Both the position numbers and the translations under genes were made by a program. Positions 51,176 to 61,992 of a DNA stretch of 64,000 nt are shown piece after piece. The notes beneath the pieces are model-generated. The model was not told the origin of the DNA and did no database searches. It saw nothing but the letters and a program-made list of their open reading frames with translations. Each line of letters opens with the position of its first letter. The first letter of the stretch is position 1. Origin of the DNA: Bathynomus jamesi (lineage: Eukaryota; Arthropoda; Malacostraca; Isopoda; Cirolanidae); NCBI GenBank assembly GCA_023014485.1, contig JAJOZX010003211.1, positions 262,001-326,000 of the forward strand. Reading direction: 5' to 3'.

Positions 51176-52480
51176 TATGCAAAATCGTGCATGTTTGCAT
51201 GATATTCTTTCTCTCATATATGCATATATTATATATATTGTAGGAAATCTTTAAGCGATACTTTGTAGTTATAATAATTATTTTGGTGTTTTTATGCCCC
51301 AAACTCTCACCACACCATTTAATTCAGTCCCTCCAAGAAATGACTTCATTGCGCAGATTTACTATTCAACTTTTCAATAATTATAATCAATAATGGAAAA
51401 TTCCATCATTAAAACTAAAAGATTTCTTACATTTTATTATTTGTTATGAAATATACATAGGAAACTAAAGAGGCTGTAAAGTTAGCAAACATAATCCAAG
51501 GGGTAACTTTAGAAAAATGTTGGGTTGCACCTCGTTAAACCATTTTTTTTTTTAAATAAAATATATACAGTTTGTGTGTGTGTGTATATATATATATGGG
51601 GTGAGTATCATAATTAAACAAGTTAAATTAATAAATGTTCCACAAATTTCTAAACTATTATTATTAAAGTTATTTACAAAGTATATAAATGTACATTCTA
51701 GAATATTCCTTTCAGTTGGATCATTTTTAATTGGAATTTTTCTAATTTCCGAATTAATACGATGATTATTTCTCTACATATGGTTAAACAATGTATTAGA
51801 ATTATTTGTGGTTCTAACTTTAATCCGACATCTAAAGTTCTGCCGGATTTACCTAGATTTATACTAAGGATGTACCTAATATTCGGTATTCGGTACATCT
51901 CTAATATACCAAATCATAGTGTTTACAGCCAGTGGAATAGACATGCAACTGTATTATTTGGTCTGTTTTTAATTAAGCGAAATTTTATAGTATTTTGTAA
52001 TTAAAAACTAGGTTAATTCCAAATGTTTTAAGTAAGGTTTGAAGATGTTTAAAGTTTAAATCGTAAGGATAGCTTAGAATATGTTTACGATCAAATTAAA
52101 TTCTTTTATTTTAGCTCTACTTAAACACCTTTCCAAAAATGGAACAAGAAAACGGATTTCAGTTTCAATATTCATAATATAGGACGAACTGACAAAACTT
52201 TAGATGCAGCAGTCAACTAGCATAAATATGCGTGTAGAACAGGAAGTAATTTTAATGTATTGTTTAACCAAACAGTATGTATAGAAATAATCATTCTAGA
52301 ATGTCCATGTGGGAGATTTGATGGATGAAAGAGTTGCTTTCTACTCTCACCTCTCATCCTGCCCTCGTAGTCAGCCACGCATGGCCGGTCAGGGACTTTG
52401 CACAAGAACCTGTCAAGTTGTTCTTGAAATTATTCAGGTTGGTGTGCTGGAGGTTTCTCAGTCAGAGGGTATATAAGGGG
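51176..52480. other. No gene recognised; (TA)/(GT) patch and heat-shock-like motif
   Basis: GT/TA microsatellite at 51570-51598. A perfect TTCTAGAATATTC at 51696-51708 lies next to a TATATAAAT string (51682-51690). Another near-match, TTCTAGAATGTCC, is at 52294. Around 51870-51895 a GGTATTCGGTAC palindrome occurs. No coding frame is convincing. Confidence 0.5.
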
Positions 52481-52484
52481 GTCA

Positions 52485-52600
52485 TTCAAAAACCACGTGG
52501 TCTTTTTTCGGGTGGTTTTCAAACCCGTCCCCCTCCCTTGTGGTCATTTGTGGCCAATGACTTAACCCCCCCCCTCCAAAACCACGTGGTCTTCTGATGT
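52485..52600. repeat. Direct repeat with CCACGTGG core
   Basis: AAAACCACGTGGTCTT occurs at about 52490 and 52578, with C-rich spacer containing GGTCATTTGTGGCCAATGAC. Probably the end region of an undefined repeat. Confidence 0.45.
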
Positions 52601-52775
52601 CACCCCACCCCTTCTTAATCTTATGTAAAATGTAAGGTGCCATATTAGATTTCTTATATTATTGAGAGATAATGAGGTAAATGAACAATTAAAAGGTATA
52701 CCTTTTAAATAAACTGTATTAATTGTTTCTTTCTTTAATTCAAAATAATATCTTGACTAAAAAATGTAGCCTACT

Positions 52776-53202
52776 TGTAATAGCTTGGGGTCCGTGACCC
52801 CGCTAAGTTACTAGGTTTCTAAACAAACAAAGGCACTTACCGGTGCGTTGAATTAGATATTCTTTAGGGCCTACCATAGATTTCCTGCGTCCCACAAAGC
52901 AGTCTACCTAAACTCGCTAACTTTACTAATTTAGAAGCTATAGACATTACCCCTAACTATTATTATTTACTGACAACTTTCTACCCCATTTGTCACCTTA
53001 GAAACATCACCAAATTAAACTTAGCACCAACGATTTAGTCAGATATAAATAACCATGCTCTAGTCTAGCCAAAACCCAACGAACAGCCCGCGTTGCTCTG
53101 TTTATCCCTTCGTGTTGCCATTCAGCTTTCTTTTAGTGATTTTTTTCCCTTTAGTGACTTTAGACTATATACATATACTGTATGTACACACACGTCACCT
53201 CA
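52776..53202 (+). repeat. Solo LTR, family S, copy 2
   Basis: Starts TGTAATAGCTTGGGG and ends CACGTCACCTCA, with the exact 5-bp duplication CTACT. 427 bp, against 428 bp for the copy at 31698-32125. Confidence 0.93.
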
Positions 53203-53311
53203 CTACTTTTCCTAGTTGAAAATATAATGGGGCATCAGTAACAACAAAATACAAAAAAACTGCTAATAAACTGATGAAAGGCTCATGCGCTTATATAGCA
53301 ATTTACATACG

Positions 53312-53367
53312 TTCTAGAAAATTCCGTATATAACGCACGGAGTTACATATTCTAGAAAGTTCCAGAT
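53312..53367 (+). promoter_or_regulatory. Two perfect heat-shock elements with TATA boxes
   Basis: TTCTAGAAAATTC (53312-53324) precedes TATATAAC by three bases; TTCTAGAAAGTTC (53350-53362) is followed by CAGA and then TTATAAAC. Both fit nTTCnnGAAnnTTCn. No gene follows; they may be relics of a repeat promoter. Confidence 0.45.
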
Positions 53368-53587
53368 TATAAACAGAACAATAAAACAACAAATATATAG
53401 GGGTCTATATAACATGCGCAGAAGTGAACCAGAAGAACATGTAATTTTATTAAATCACACCATGAATGTTTTACATGTTAGAATGTTGAATAAAAAATTT
53501 AGAATCACAGAATTTTAGAGCATCCGAGTAAGGAGTTGAAAAACAATTGAAAAACAAATACTATTTTTCAAATTGGTCTAGCAAACA

Positions 53588-53815
53588 TTTCTCGTAATAT
53601 TCCATCTACTGATCTTTAAAGAGAGTGCCAAGCTCTAGCCTCCTACGGTGGTTTGTCGCGACAATGTCTGTGAGCTAGTGGCTGTGCATAAGTGCGAGTG
53701 AAGAAAGCTTCTCTTGAGCCATACTGGTTCTGTTGTAGGTATGCCGTCTTCTTAGGGCACTCATACTCCTTTCACAATCACAACTTGTCGTGGCAAGCTA
53801 GAGTTGCTCAATATA
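53588..53815 (-). pseudogene. hAT transposase C-terminal relic with in-frame stops
   Basis: The minus-strand frame reads LATTSCDCERSMSALRRRHT and SMAQEKLSSLALMHSH, then after a TAG RRRLELGTLF. These are the CERS...LR and LALMHIH hallmarks of the hATC region. Three stops show it is dead. It is not obvious from open frames because of the stops. Confidence 0.7.
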
Positions 53816-54014
53816 GGCTGCATGAATAGCACGTTAAAGAACAAAAAGGGAATTGAATAATGCTTTCATCTCCGTGGTGTGCTAGTGCAGGTTATCAGAT
53901 AAAAATTGAAGTAAATGAACAACCATGGTGATACAAATATGAAGTTACACTTTATATTTAATTTTTATATGACCATGCTTGTGGTTTTTTAGTGATCTGT
54001 TGGTCCCATTAAGC
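53816..54014. other. No gene seen
   Basis: Probable remainder of the hAT relic; nothing further recognised. Confidence 0.45.
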
Positions 54015-54083
54015 CAGTGGTACTCATTGCGCGGCTCGCGAGCCAAATGCGGCTTGTAATGGCCTAAGTGGCGGTTCTCGATG

Positions 54084-54132
<49 letters not shown>

Positions 54133-54306
54133 CTGACCATATTTCCTTGAGACAAAAACGGGACAGTGGGATGGCAAAAAAGGGACGGGGTTATGTAATA
54201 TTCTGTATTCATGAAAAAGTAAGTACATAAACCGGGACAAAATTGACATTTTTATTAAAACGACGGGACGGCAAGGAAATATAAAACAAACGGTACGTAT
54301 GGTCAA

Positions 54307-54357
<51 letters not shown>

Positions 54358-54418
54358 CTCTCTCAGTGTGTATGTTCTGAAGAAGTGGCTCCCTTAAAAA
54401 ACTTAGTAAAAAACACTG
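54015..54418. mobile_element. hAT/Charlie-like MITE containing (TA)n and a smaller MITE
   Basis: The left end CAGTGGTACTCATTGCG is followed by GCGGCTCGCGAGCC; the right end reads inward CAGTGTTTTTTACTAAG. Flanks CATTAAGC and CATTAGAC agree at 6 of 8 positions. Long (TA)n tracts lie inside. Confidence 0.55.
54131..54308. mobile_element. Mini-MITE between (TA)n tracts
   Basis: Inverted ends GGCTGACCATA and GGTTGACCATA abut TA tracts on both sides, so a TA-targeting (mariner-like) element is likely. 178 bp, GGGAC motifs in both arms, no ORF. Confidence 0.65.
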
Positions 54419-54461
54419 CATTAGACGGACCTCCATGGGCCGTGGAGGGGTGCGTACGCAC

Positions 54462-55609
54462 TAGGGTTTCTCCTTATATGCAGCTTTCTTCATCCCGGGA
54501 AATCCCAGGAATTCCCGGAAAAATTATGCCAATTCCCAGGGTCCCGGGAAATCCAGGAAATGGTTGTATATTTAAGAGAATGGTAATTTTTTTTATTGTT
54601 CAGTGATAAAATACCCTTTTAGAATTGGGATAACCAATTACTTATGCCTAGATGACCACATTTGCATTATAATACTTGAATTGAGTTTACCAATCAGTGG
54701 TAGCTATTTATTAAACATAATATTTATCACGCTATTCATCTGCAGGGGACAAATAAAAGGCTAAAATATTATATTCCTTTAATTATAATTAAGTGCATTT
54801 GCAGATAAAAAAAGATAAAGAAAAAGAAACTTCATTCAAAAAAATAATCTATACCTTTTATCTCACCATATTTTATCTTAAAATATTTAGCCAATACAAA
54901 AAATAAAAACAAAATAAACTTCATTAGAAAAAATAATTTCATCCTTTTATCTTAAAATATTTTACCTTAAAATATTTATCTTAAAATATTTAAAGAGTCA
55001 ATCAACATTTTTAAAATAGCTTCTTGAAAAACATAAACAATCGATACTTCTATCACTAAGACGAGTTCTCAACTTGGTGATAAATGAACCTACTGCAGAA
55101 AAGGCTCTTTCTGATTCAACAGAGGTTGGCGGAATGGTTTTCAGCGCATCAAATAAATTCATGGTGTTTGAAGTTCTGTTTCCTATTGTCTCGAATAACT
55201 GCAGTTCTTGCTTCAAATGCTTGCTTAAACTCTGAGCAAGATGAGTGCCTGCGATCGCTAGATAATATACTGAGATTCGGTTCCTTGTATTATACGCAGC
55301 GCTAGCGACATTCCTTCGGCCAGTTTTTGGCATACGGGCCCACTTTTAGATTTCTCTAAGTTGCTAATGCTAGTAGGTGTTCATTTAAGAAAGCGGAAAA
55401 GTAGAATAAAATGTGGTAAATATTATGCAGTTTTCTTTAATTCTACCCAAGAGCCTTCTAATAACAAAAGAAAAAACAAATAAATCAATAAAAAAATAAA
55501 TTAAGTCATTTTAAAATTCCGGGATTTTCCGGGATATTTATCCAATTCCCGGGATTTTCAAATCCAATAAAAACAGCCAGGATCCCGGGATCCCGGGAAA
55601 GAAATCCTA
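54462..55609 (-). mobile_element. hAT deletion derivative, family F, copy 1
   Basis: Ends TAGGGTTTCTCC and, from the right, TAGGATTTCTTTCCCGGGA, exact duplication GTACGCAC. Rich in TCCCGGGA. Same family and same internal deletion as 59942-60987, in inverse orientation. Confidence 0.93.
54998..55333 (-). pseudogene. Family F transposase C-terminal fragment, copy 1
   Basis: Contains LFETIGNRTSNTMNLF, IPPTSVESERAFSAVG and TRLSDRSIDCLCF: the hATC ESERAFS motif. Only about the last 110 residues are left. Confidence 0.88.
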
Positions 55610-55840
55610 GTACGCACCCATCGCACCCACCTAGCTACGGGCCTGGTATATTATCACCCTATCTTTTTTGTATATACACATGGATGACTTTACCAATGAA
55701 CTAAAAATTGCACATACTGGTTGTGTCATTGGAAAGGAAAAAGTTAATGCTGATGACCTTGTTCTTCTGTCGCCCTCTCCTCATGTGTTGAGAGTACTAC
55801 TGGAGATATGTAAACAATATGGTGTAGAAAATGATATCTT

Positions 55841-56290
55841 ATGGAAAATGTAAATATTGCTAAGGAGAACAAAGAAATAATGATGTCAATATTTATGGAT
55901 TTGAGTAAGGCGTTTGATGTAATAGACCATAATATTCTACTTAATAAATTGTATTGTTACGGCTTTAGAGGGGCAATCAGTGATTGGTTTAAAAGTTATT
56001 TGTCCGATAGATATAATTTTGTATCAGTAAATAAGGTTTGCTCCACTAAAGCGCTTGTCAAACATGGTGTGCCACAGGGCTCAGTGCTGGGTCCACTGTT
56101 ATTTTTATTATATATAAATGACCTTCCACGTTCATCTGATATACTGAACTTCATAATGTTTGCAGATGATACAACTCTCTCCTTTTCTTGCAAAGATGTT
56201 AATACAGCTAAGAATATATTTCATTCAGAATTCATCAGTGTAATGAAATGGTTGACCACCAATAAACTCTTCCTAAATAGCTACCAGTAA
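55841..56290 (+). CDS. LINE-B reverse transcriptase (palm)
   Basis: FMDLSKAFDVIDHNILLNKL, GVPQGSVLGPLLFLLYINDLP and FMFADDTTLSF (FADD near residue 107) are core RT motifs. It is distinct from LINE-A by GVPQGS in place of GVRQGG. The frame stops at 56290 and the remainder is in the next frame, separated by one indel. Confidence 0.9.
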   Translation: MENVNIAKENKEIMMSIFMDLSKAFDVIDHNILLNKLYCYGFRGAISDWFKSYLSDRYNFVSVNKVCSTKALVKHGVPQGSVLGPLLFLLYINDLPRSSDILNFIMFADDTTLSFSCKDVNTAKNIFHSEFISVMKWLTTNKLFLNSYQ

Positions 56291-56300
56291 AACAAATTTC

Positions 56301-56987
56301 ATGATTTTTACTAATAAAAGAAATGTATATCTTGATGAACTCAATGTTAATGAAATCACCATAAAGGAGTGTACTGTAACAAAATTTCTTGGTGTAATGC
56401 TAGATAAGAATTTGCAATGGAGTGATCATGTAAATTATATCGCGAAAAAGATTTCAAGGAGCGTTGCTATAATGTTTAAACTTAGAAATGTAGTCCCTAA
56501 ACAAGTTTTATTGACTCTTTATCATACTCTTGTTCTTCCTTATATAACATACTGCACCCTTGTTTGGGGAAACTCCGCTAACAACGCATTAAATGGTATC
56601 TTTGTCATCCAAAAACGAGCAATAAGGTTATTATCTGATGCTGATTTCCTTGATCACTCTAGTGCATTATTTAAAGAGCTAAACCTACTAAAGCTCAATG
56701 ATATAACCAAACTGGCACATTTTATTTTTATTTACAAGTGTAAGAGCAAAATCATTAATTTGCAATGGGTAAATAGATATTTTGTAACTCATCAAGAAAT
56801 CCACCCGTATCAGACCAGAAATAGATCAAAGATTGTTATACCTCAATTTAGATTGTCTTCATCTCAAAAACTACCCATTTTCATTGGATTGAAACTATGG
56901 AATGACTTGCATGCCGATATAAAAAATATTGCGAATGTAAATTTGTTTAAAACCAAGTTAAAATCCCGATTAATAATGGGATACTAA
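56301..56987 (+). CDS. LINE-B RT thumb and C-terminal region
   Basis: 228 residues: KFLGVMLDKNLQWSDHVNYI (thumb), then the tail region with YHTLVLPYITYCTLVWGN and IQKRAIRLL, the usual C-terminus of jockey/CR1-type ORF2 proteins. It ends in a natural-looking stop before the 3' region. No stop in over 680 bases, so this is a fairly young copy. Confidence 0.88.
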   Translation: MIFTNKRNVYLDELNVNEITIKECTVTKFLGVMLDKNLQWSDHVNYIAKKISRSVAIMFKLRNVVPKQVLLTLYHTLVLPYITYCTLVWGNSANNALNGIFVIQKRAIRLLSDADFLDHSSALFKELNLLKLNDITKLAHFIFIYKCKSKIINLQWVNRYFVTHQEIHPYQTRNRSKIVIPQFRLSSSQKLPIFIGLKLWNDLHADIKNIANVNLFKTKLKSRLIMGY

Positions 56988-57493
56988 CAAAAATCTTGGA
57001 TTAATGTCCACTAATAATGTTTTATATTGTCCATTAATATTGTTTAATATTGAAATACAGGCTTTAACTATTAATAATACTTATTTACTTATTTATTTAT
57101 TTTATTATTATTAATTTATAACGGCTAGCTGCTTATTTTTAATGAGAGCCCAGTAAAGCCTAAAGCTTAAGGGCCAAATAAAAAAATTAAAAAAATAAAT
57201 AGTCGAGCTTCACAATTATTTATGTCATTGTAAAAATTGTAAATTGTAAAAAGACTACTGTATTTATTTTATTATTAATAAAGGTTATTCTATTCTATTC
57301 TATTCTAAAGAGCTGTATTCCGATTTTTAGGTGTAATCTACTGAAACATGTATCATGTGGGTCTTTCGAAATGAATGGTCAGACAGTACCTGTCAATGAT
57401 ATATGTAAATACTTAGGTCATGTAATTATTCACGAGCTACAAGATGAGCTTCATACTGAGAGGCAACGTGAAAAAGCTGTATGTACGTACAGG

Positions 57494-58023
57494 CAAAGGT
57501 GGGCACCCGGGCCTCATAAAGGACCGACGGTCCCGGTCCCGGTCCTTGCCTCAAACTGGACCGACGGTCCCGTCACGGTCCTTTCTGAAGATAGGACCTA
57601 GGAACGACTCGGTCCTCGGTCCTTATATATAATATAAGTGAAAAATTTGATTAAAATGAAAAATGAAATTAAAGACACCGGAAATCTTAAATTTTATTAA
57701 CGTAAATTATAATTAATACAATACATAAGCTCCAGTTGCTTGACTTGAAGTTGAAGCACTAACATCAGTAGATTCTTCGTCTCCTCCAGGTGTTGAAACA
57801 AGTTTCAGTTCAGTCTCAGTCTCTTTCTGAGTCTTCTGGAGGAAACGATCCATCTTCTTTAGAACTTCAAATAATCACTAAACACACTAAAATCACTAAA
57901 AAAGACCGTCCGGAATTGTTTAAAAATGGACCGCTCCTCATTTCGGTCCTCACTGAGAAAAGGACCGACTTTCCCGAGTTCCTGGAGTTCGGTCCTTTTG
58001 GAACTCGGTCCTGCCCACCTTTG
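57494..58023. mobile_element. hAT-like MITE with GGTCC/GGACC repeats, 530 bp
   Basis: Perfect ends CAAAGGTGGGCA, exact duplication CGTACAGG. Both arms hold clustered GGACCG and CGGTCC motifs in alternating orientation. No transposase. Confidence 0.94.
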
Positions 58024-58582
58024 CGTACAGGGCAACATGTTAGCATGGAAACTTGGTATGTGTTCAGAATCAGTCAAAACTTTATCTTTTTAGAATTTAC
58101 TGTACTGCATTGTATACATCGCATCCGTGGTGGAACTATACAAAAACTGCTCTGAATAAACTCTGTTACTTATAATAATATTCCCCGTATGCTATGTAGG
58201 GAACCAAAATGGTGCAGTGCATGGCCGGCTTAAGGGGCGAGCCAACATGCACTGGCTCAGGGCGCCGAAATTTAGGGGGCAAAAATCGAAAGAGTGACAG
58301 AAAAAAAGACAAAATATCGCTATCAATCAACAAGAAATAAGTGAACAGTTTAAAAAAAGGAATTTTACATAGAAAATTAGGGCGCGGGAGAAGAGAGGTG
58401 TGGCCGTGGGAGGAGAAAAATGTAAACAATGGCCAGCTGTTTCTCACGCGGCGCCGACTCTCACCAGACCGCTGCAATTCTTCTTAATTTTTTAACCATA
58501 TAATAGGTAAGCTATTATTATCTAATTGTCGATTGTACTCCAGACCTCTCGCACACTGAACAGATGACAGTGGTAGTACGTT

Positions 58583-58984
58583 TTGTTTCTATTATGCCTA
58601 CCCCCAGATAAAGCTGGAAATCATGTGAAAATCTGTGAGCATTTTTTGGGATTCGTCGATATCGACAATAGTATTGGCGCTGGAATGATAAAGAAAATTC
58701 TAGAAATTTTTCAAGAAAATGAAATATCGTTGTCTGATTTAAGAGGACAAGGATATGACAATGGATCCAATATGCGAGGCAAACACAATGGGGTGCAAAG
58801 CCGAATTTTAACATTACATCCGCGAGCGTTTTTCGTTCCTTGTTCCTCATATACATTAAATTTGGTAGTCAACGAAGCAGCCAGATGTTGCATAGAAGCT
58901 GTCACTTTTTTCAATATTGTACAACACCTTTACGTTTTTTCTCGTCGTCTACACAACGATGGGACATACTTAGACAAAATGTGA
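58583..58984 (+). pseudogene. hAT transposase, middle domain (DUF4371/ZMYM1-like)
   Basis: Contains GQGYDNGSNMRGKHNGVQSRIL and SSYTLNLVVNEAAR, the block around the second catalytic Asp (GYDNGSNM) in this hAT lineage. A stop at 58982 is followed by SETRWASRIDAL in the next frame. Coding then continues with shifts (59260-59508; 59526-59990). Confidence 0.85.
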
Positions 58985-59525
58985 AAGGCTTGACATTAAA
59001 GAGACTTAGCGAAACCAGATGGGCCAGTCGCATAGATGCGTTGAGACCGATGAGACATCCAACTTAGGAAATTATACAGGCATTAAACAGTTTTTGGGAC
59101 GAACAAATTAATGTAACGTCAATAACAGCTGCAAGAAACAGATCGAAGGCGAGTTCTCTATTACAAAAAATTGAAAGGTTCAAATTTATCTGCTGCCTGA
59201 TTGTTTGGTACATTTTGAGCCAAATTAACATCACAAGCAAAGCCCTTTAAGAGTTCAATTTGAATATTTCGCAAGCTGTCTCCCTGCTTTCAAAATCAAT
59301 CGAATACCTTAAAAATTACAGAACAGATGATAAATTTAAATGCGTTCTAGACAATGCAAAAAAGTTGGCAATCGAATTGGAAATTGAACCTGAATTTGAG
59401 CAAACAAGAATTCGCCGCCGAAAAATAATGTTGATTATGAACACGAAGACGAAGTTGGAACGACAGGGAAGGAAAATTTTAGTATCAACTTTTACAACAA
59501 CATTTTAGACAACGCAGTCCAGTCA

Positions 59526-59941
59526 TTGAAAGACAAGTTTGAGTTGATCGTAAAGCATAACGATCAATTCCAATTTCTATACAATTTGAATGATGCCACA
59601 GAAATGAGTGACAACGAGCTGCGTAAGAATTGTATGGATTTAGAAATTCTGTTTACAGATGATGATCAGAAAGATATCTTCGGTATCGATTTATACGAAG
59701 AATTAAAATATTTGCGAAACCATTTCGAAGGCAGTTATTCTCCATTCTCCAACGAAAATCTTGCAATTCATGTGCTCAAAAAATTTGACGGCATCAGTGC
59801 CAAATCTTTTTGTGGCGCTGAGAATTCTTATAAAATTGCCAGTATTAGTGGCCAGCGCAGAACGCAGCCTTTCAAAGATGAAATTAATCAAAACTTATTT
59901 CCGTTCCACGATGAAACAAGATCAGTTGGATGGGTTGGCAA
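59526..59941 (+). pseudogene. hAT transposase, C-terminal domain, frameshifted
   Basis: The first part reads LYEELKYLRNHFEG; the interface reads in another frame (from 59761) as LPVLVASAERSLSKMKLIKTY and STMKQDQLDGLA. AERS...LK is the hATC motif. It is cut in the codon series GLA by the family F element and resumes at 60988-61110 with TLATEHAIAKDLDLDEII. Confidence 0.85.
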
Positions 59942-60987
59942 TAGGGTTACTTTCCCGGGATCTCGGGATCCCGGCTGTTTTTATTGGATTTGAAAATCCC
60001 GAGAATTGGACAAATATCCCGGGAAATCCCGGAATTTTAAAATGACTTAATTTATTTTTTTATTGATTTATTTGTTTTTTCTTTTGTTATTAGAAGGATC
60101 TTGGGTAGAATTAAAGAAACCTGCATAAACTGGCCGAAGGAATGTCGCTAGCGCTGCGTATAATACAAGGAACCGAATCTCAGTATATTATCTAGCGATC
60201 GCAGGCACTCATCTTGCTCAGAGTTTAAGCAAGCATTTGAAGCAAGAACTGCAGTTATTCGAGACAATAGGAAACAGAACTTCAAACATCATGAATTTAT
60301 TTGATGCACTGAAAACCATTCCGCCAACCTCTGTTGAATCAGAAAGAGCCTTTTCTGCAGCAGGTTTATTTATCACCAAGTTGAGAACTCGTCTTAGTGA
60401 TAGAAGTATCGATTGTTTATGTTTTTTAAGAAGCTATTTTAAAAATGTTGATTGACTCTAAATATTTTAAGATAAATATTTTAAGGTAAAATATTTTAAG
60501 ATAAAAGGATGAAATTATTTTTTCTAATGAAGTTTATTTTATTTTTTATTTTGGCTAAATATTTTAAGATAAAATATGTTGAGATAAAAGGTATAAATTT
60601 TTTTTTTAATGAAGTTTCTTTTTCTTTTTCTTTTTTATTTGCAAATGCACTTAATTATAATTAAAGGAATAAAATATTTTAGCCTTTTATTTGTCCCCTG
60701 CAAATGAATAGCGTGATAAATATTATGTTTAATAAATAATAAATAGCTACCACTGATTGGTAAATTCAATTCAAGTATTACAATGCAAAAGTGGTCATCT
60801 AGGCATAAGTAATTGGTTATCCCAATTCTAAAAGGGTATTTTATCACTGAACAATAAAAAAATTACCATTCTCTTAAATATACAACCATTTCCTGGATTT
60901 CCCGGGACCCTGGGAATTGGCATAATTTTTCCGGGAATTCCTGGGATTTCCCGGGATGAAGAAAGCTGCATATAAGGAGAAACCCTA
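59942..60987 (+). mobile_element. hAT deletion derivative, family F, copy 2
   Basis: Ends TAGGGTTACTTTCCCGGGA and, from the right, TAGGGTTTCTCCTTATATG; exact duplication GTTGGCAA. It includes a fragment at 60237-60455. Confidence 0.93.
60237..60455 (+). pseudogene. Family F transposase C-terminal fragment, copy 2
   Basis: LQLFETIGNRTSNIMNLF and TSVESERAFSAAG, followed by LRTRLSDRSIDCL. Nearly identical to copy 1; neither copy retains a catalytic region. Confidence 0.88.
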
Positions 60988-61110
60988 GTTGGCAACCTTA
61001 GCAACTGAACATGCCATCGCCAAGGATTTAGATCTGGATGAAATAATCCAAAGATTTGCAGCTGCTAAGGCCCGGAAAGTTATCTTTGAAGCCGAAATTT
61101 TAACGAGTAT
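60988..61110 (+). pseudogene. hAT transposase C-terminal end after the family F insert
   Basis: LATEHAIAKDLDLDEIIQRF and KARKVIF complete the C-terminus interrupted at GLA. The join keeps phase once one TSD copy is removed. Confidence 0.8.
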
Positions 61111-61669
61111 GTATGTTATTAATGCTACTTGGTTAATGGTTATTGAATTCAAACTAATAAAATATATTTTTCATTTTAAGAATTTAATAAAATGTACTGA
61201 ATGAAATAAACAATAAAATTATATAAAAAAATGTATGTTATTTTTTAACTAAAAAACCTTAATATAAAATATGGGATGTGGACGGGTGTTAAAGCAAAAT
61301 TGGCTCAGGGCGCCACGACCCTTTGAGCCGGCCCTGGTGCAGTGCCAGTTTTATGTTTACTACGCGTAACCTATCTACCAGCCAAATGTGAATCCGGAAG
61401 AATATATATAATTTCCTTACTAAGGCCAAAACAGCTCTAATGTGTTATTGTGCAATGTCCTGTCCTCAGATGCTATATACCTTTCACCTATATGGCAGCT
61501 TAATTTCAGACAACTACTGGTGTACAATGCCTTATTGTTTGTAATGTGGCAAAGATTGTATTTGCATATAAAGTTAAGAGTATGATAAGATTGTATTTGT
61601 ATGTTAGGTTAAGTGCTATGGATTGTGAATGATCCGCAGTAAAGATGTTTTGTTTTTATTTGTTGTATA

Positions 61670-61925
61670 GACCAGTGTCGCTGACACCTTATCTCACCAA
61701 CATATTTGAAAGAATAATTAAAGACAAAATGAGAAAACACTGTCGACACTTATGTAGTAGTATACTGTATACACAAACTGAAAAGGCATTTGACAAGTTA
61801 GATCATGGAATAAATAGCACACAAAATAAAATATATTTCCTGAAATATGTAAAACTGACATTACAAATGTGTTTGTTTCACTTTAAAAGTATAAAGTCTA
61901 TTTTCTCTGAATCCAGACTTCCGTG
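61670..61925 (+). pseudogene. LINE RT fragment
   Basis: RPVSLTPYLTNIFERIIKDKM is the RT-0 region of a jockey-type LINE. AFDKLDH follows after a gap. Too short and diverged to place in LINE-A or LINE-B. Confidence 0.55.
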
Positions 61926-61926
61926 A

Positions 61927-61928
<2 letters not shown>

Positions 61929-61983
<55 letters not shown>

Positions 61984-61992
61984 ATATATATA
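61929..61992 (+). repeat. (TA)n microsatellite
   Basis: About 30 TA units with one interruption; serves as insertion site for the adjacent mariner-like element. Confidence 0.95.

Larger units (their letters stand above)
55841..57306 (+). mobile_element. LINE-B: 5'-truncated jockey-type LINE with (ATTCT)n tail
   Basis: RT coding is followed by a 3' region and TTCTATTCTATTCTATTCT before LINE-A resumes with a GCTGTATTCCGATTTTTAG block. The exact 5' junction is uncertain by a few bases; no clear target duplication. Confidence 0.82.
58220..61336 (+). mobile_element. hAT transposon (ZMYM1-like transposase), 3.1 kb, with nested family F element
   Basis: Ends CATGGCCGGCTTAAGGGG and, from the right, CAGGGCCGGCTCAAAGGG; exact duplication GTGCAGTG. 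Transposase pieces occupy 58583-59941 and 60988-61110; a family F element sits between them. Confidence 0.94.
55650..61655 (+). mobile_element. LINE-A copy split by LINE-B, a MITE and a hAT
   Basis: LINE-A pieces 55650-55845, 57307-57493, 58024-58219 and 61337-61655 are collinear with the minus-strand copy at 10478-11695. The RT piece (55668-55845) has lost the residues before ADDLV, including the Tyr of YADD. It ends in the usual LINE-A 3' region and tail. Confidence 0.85.
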
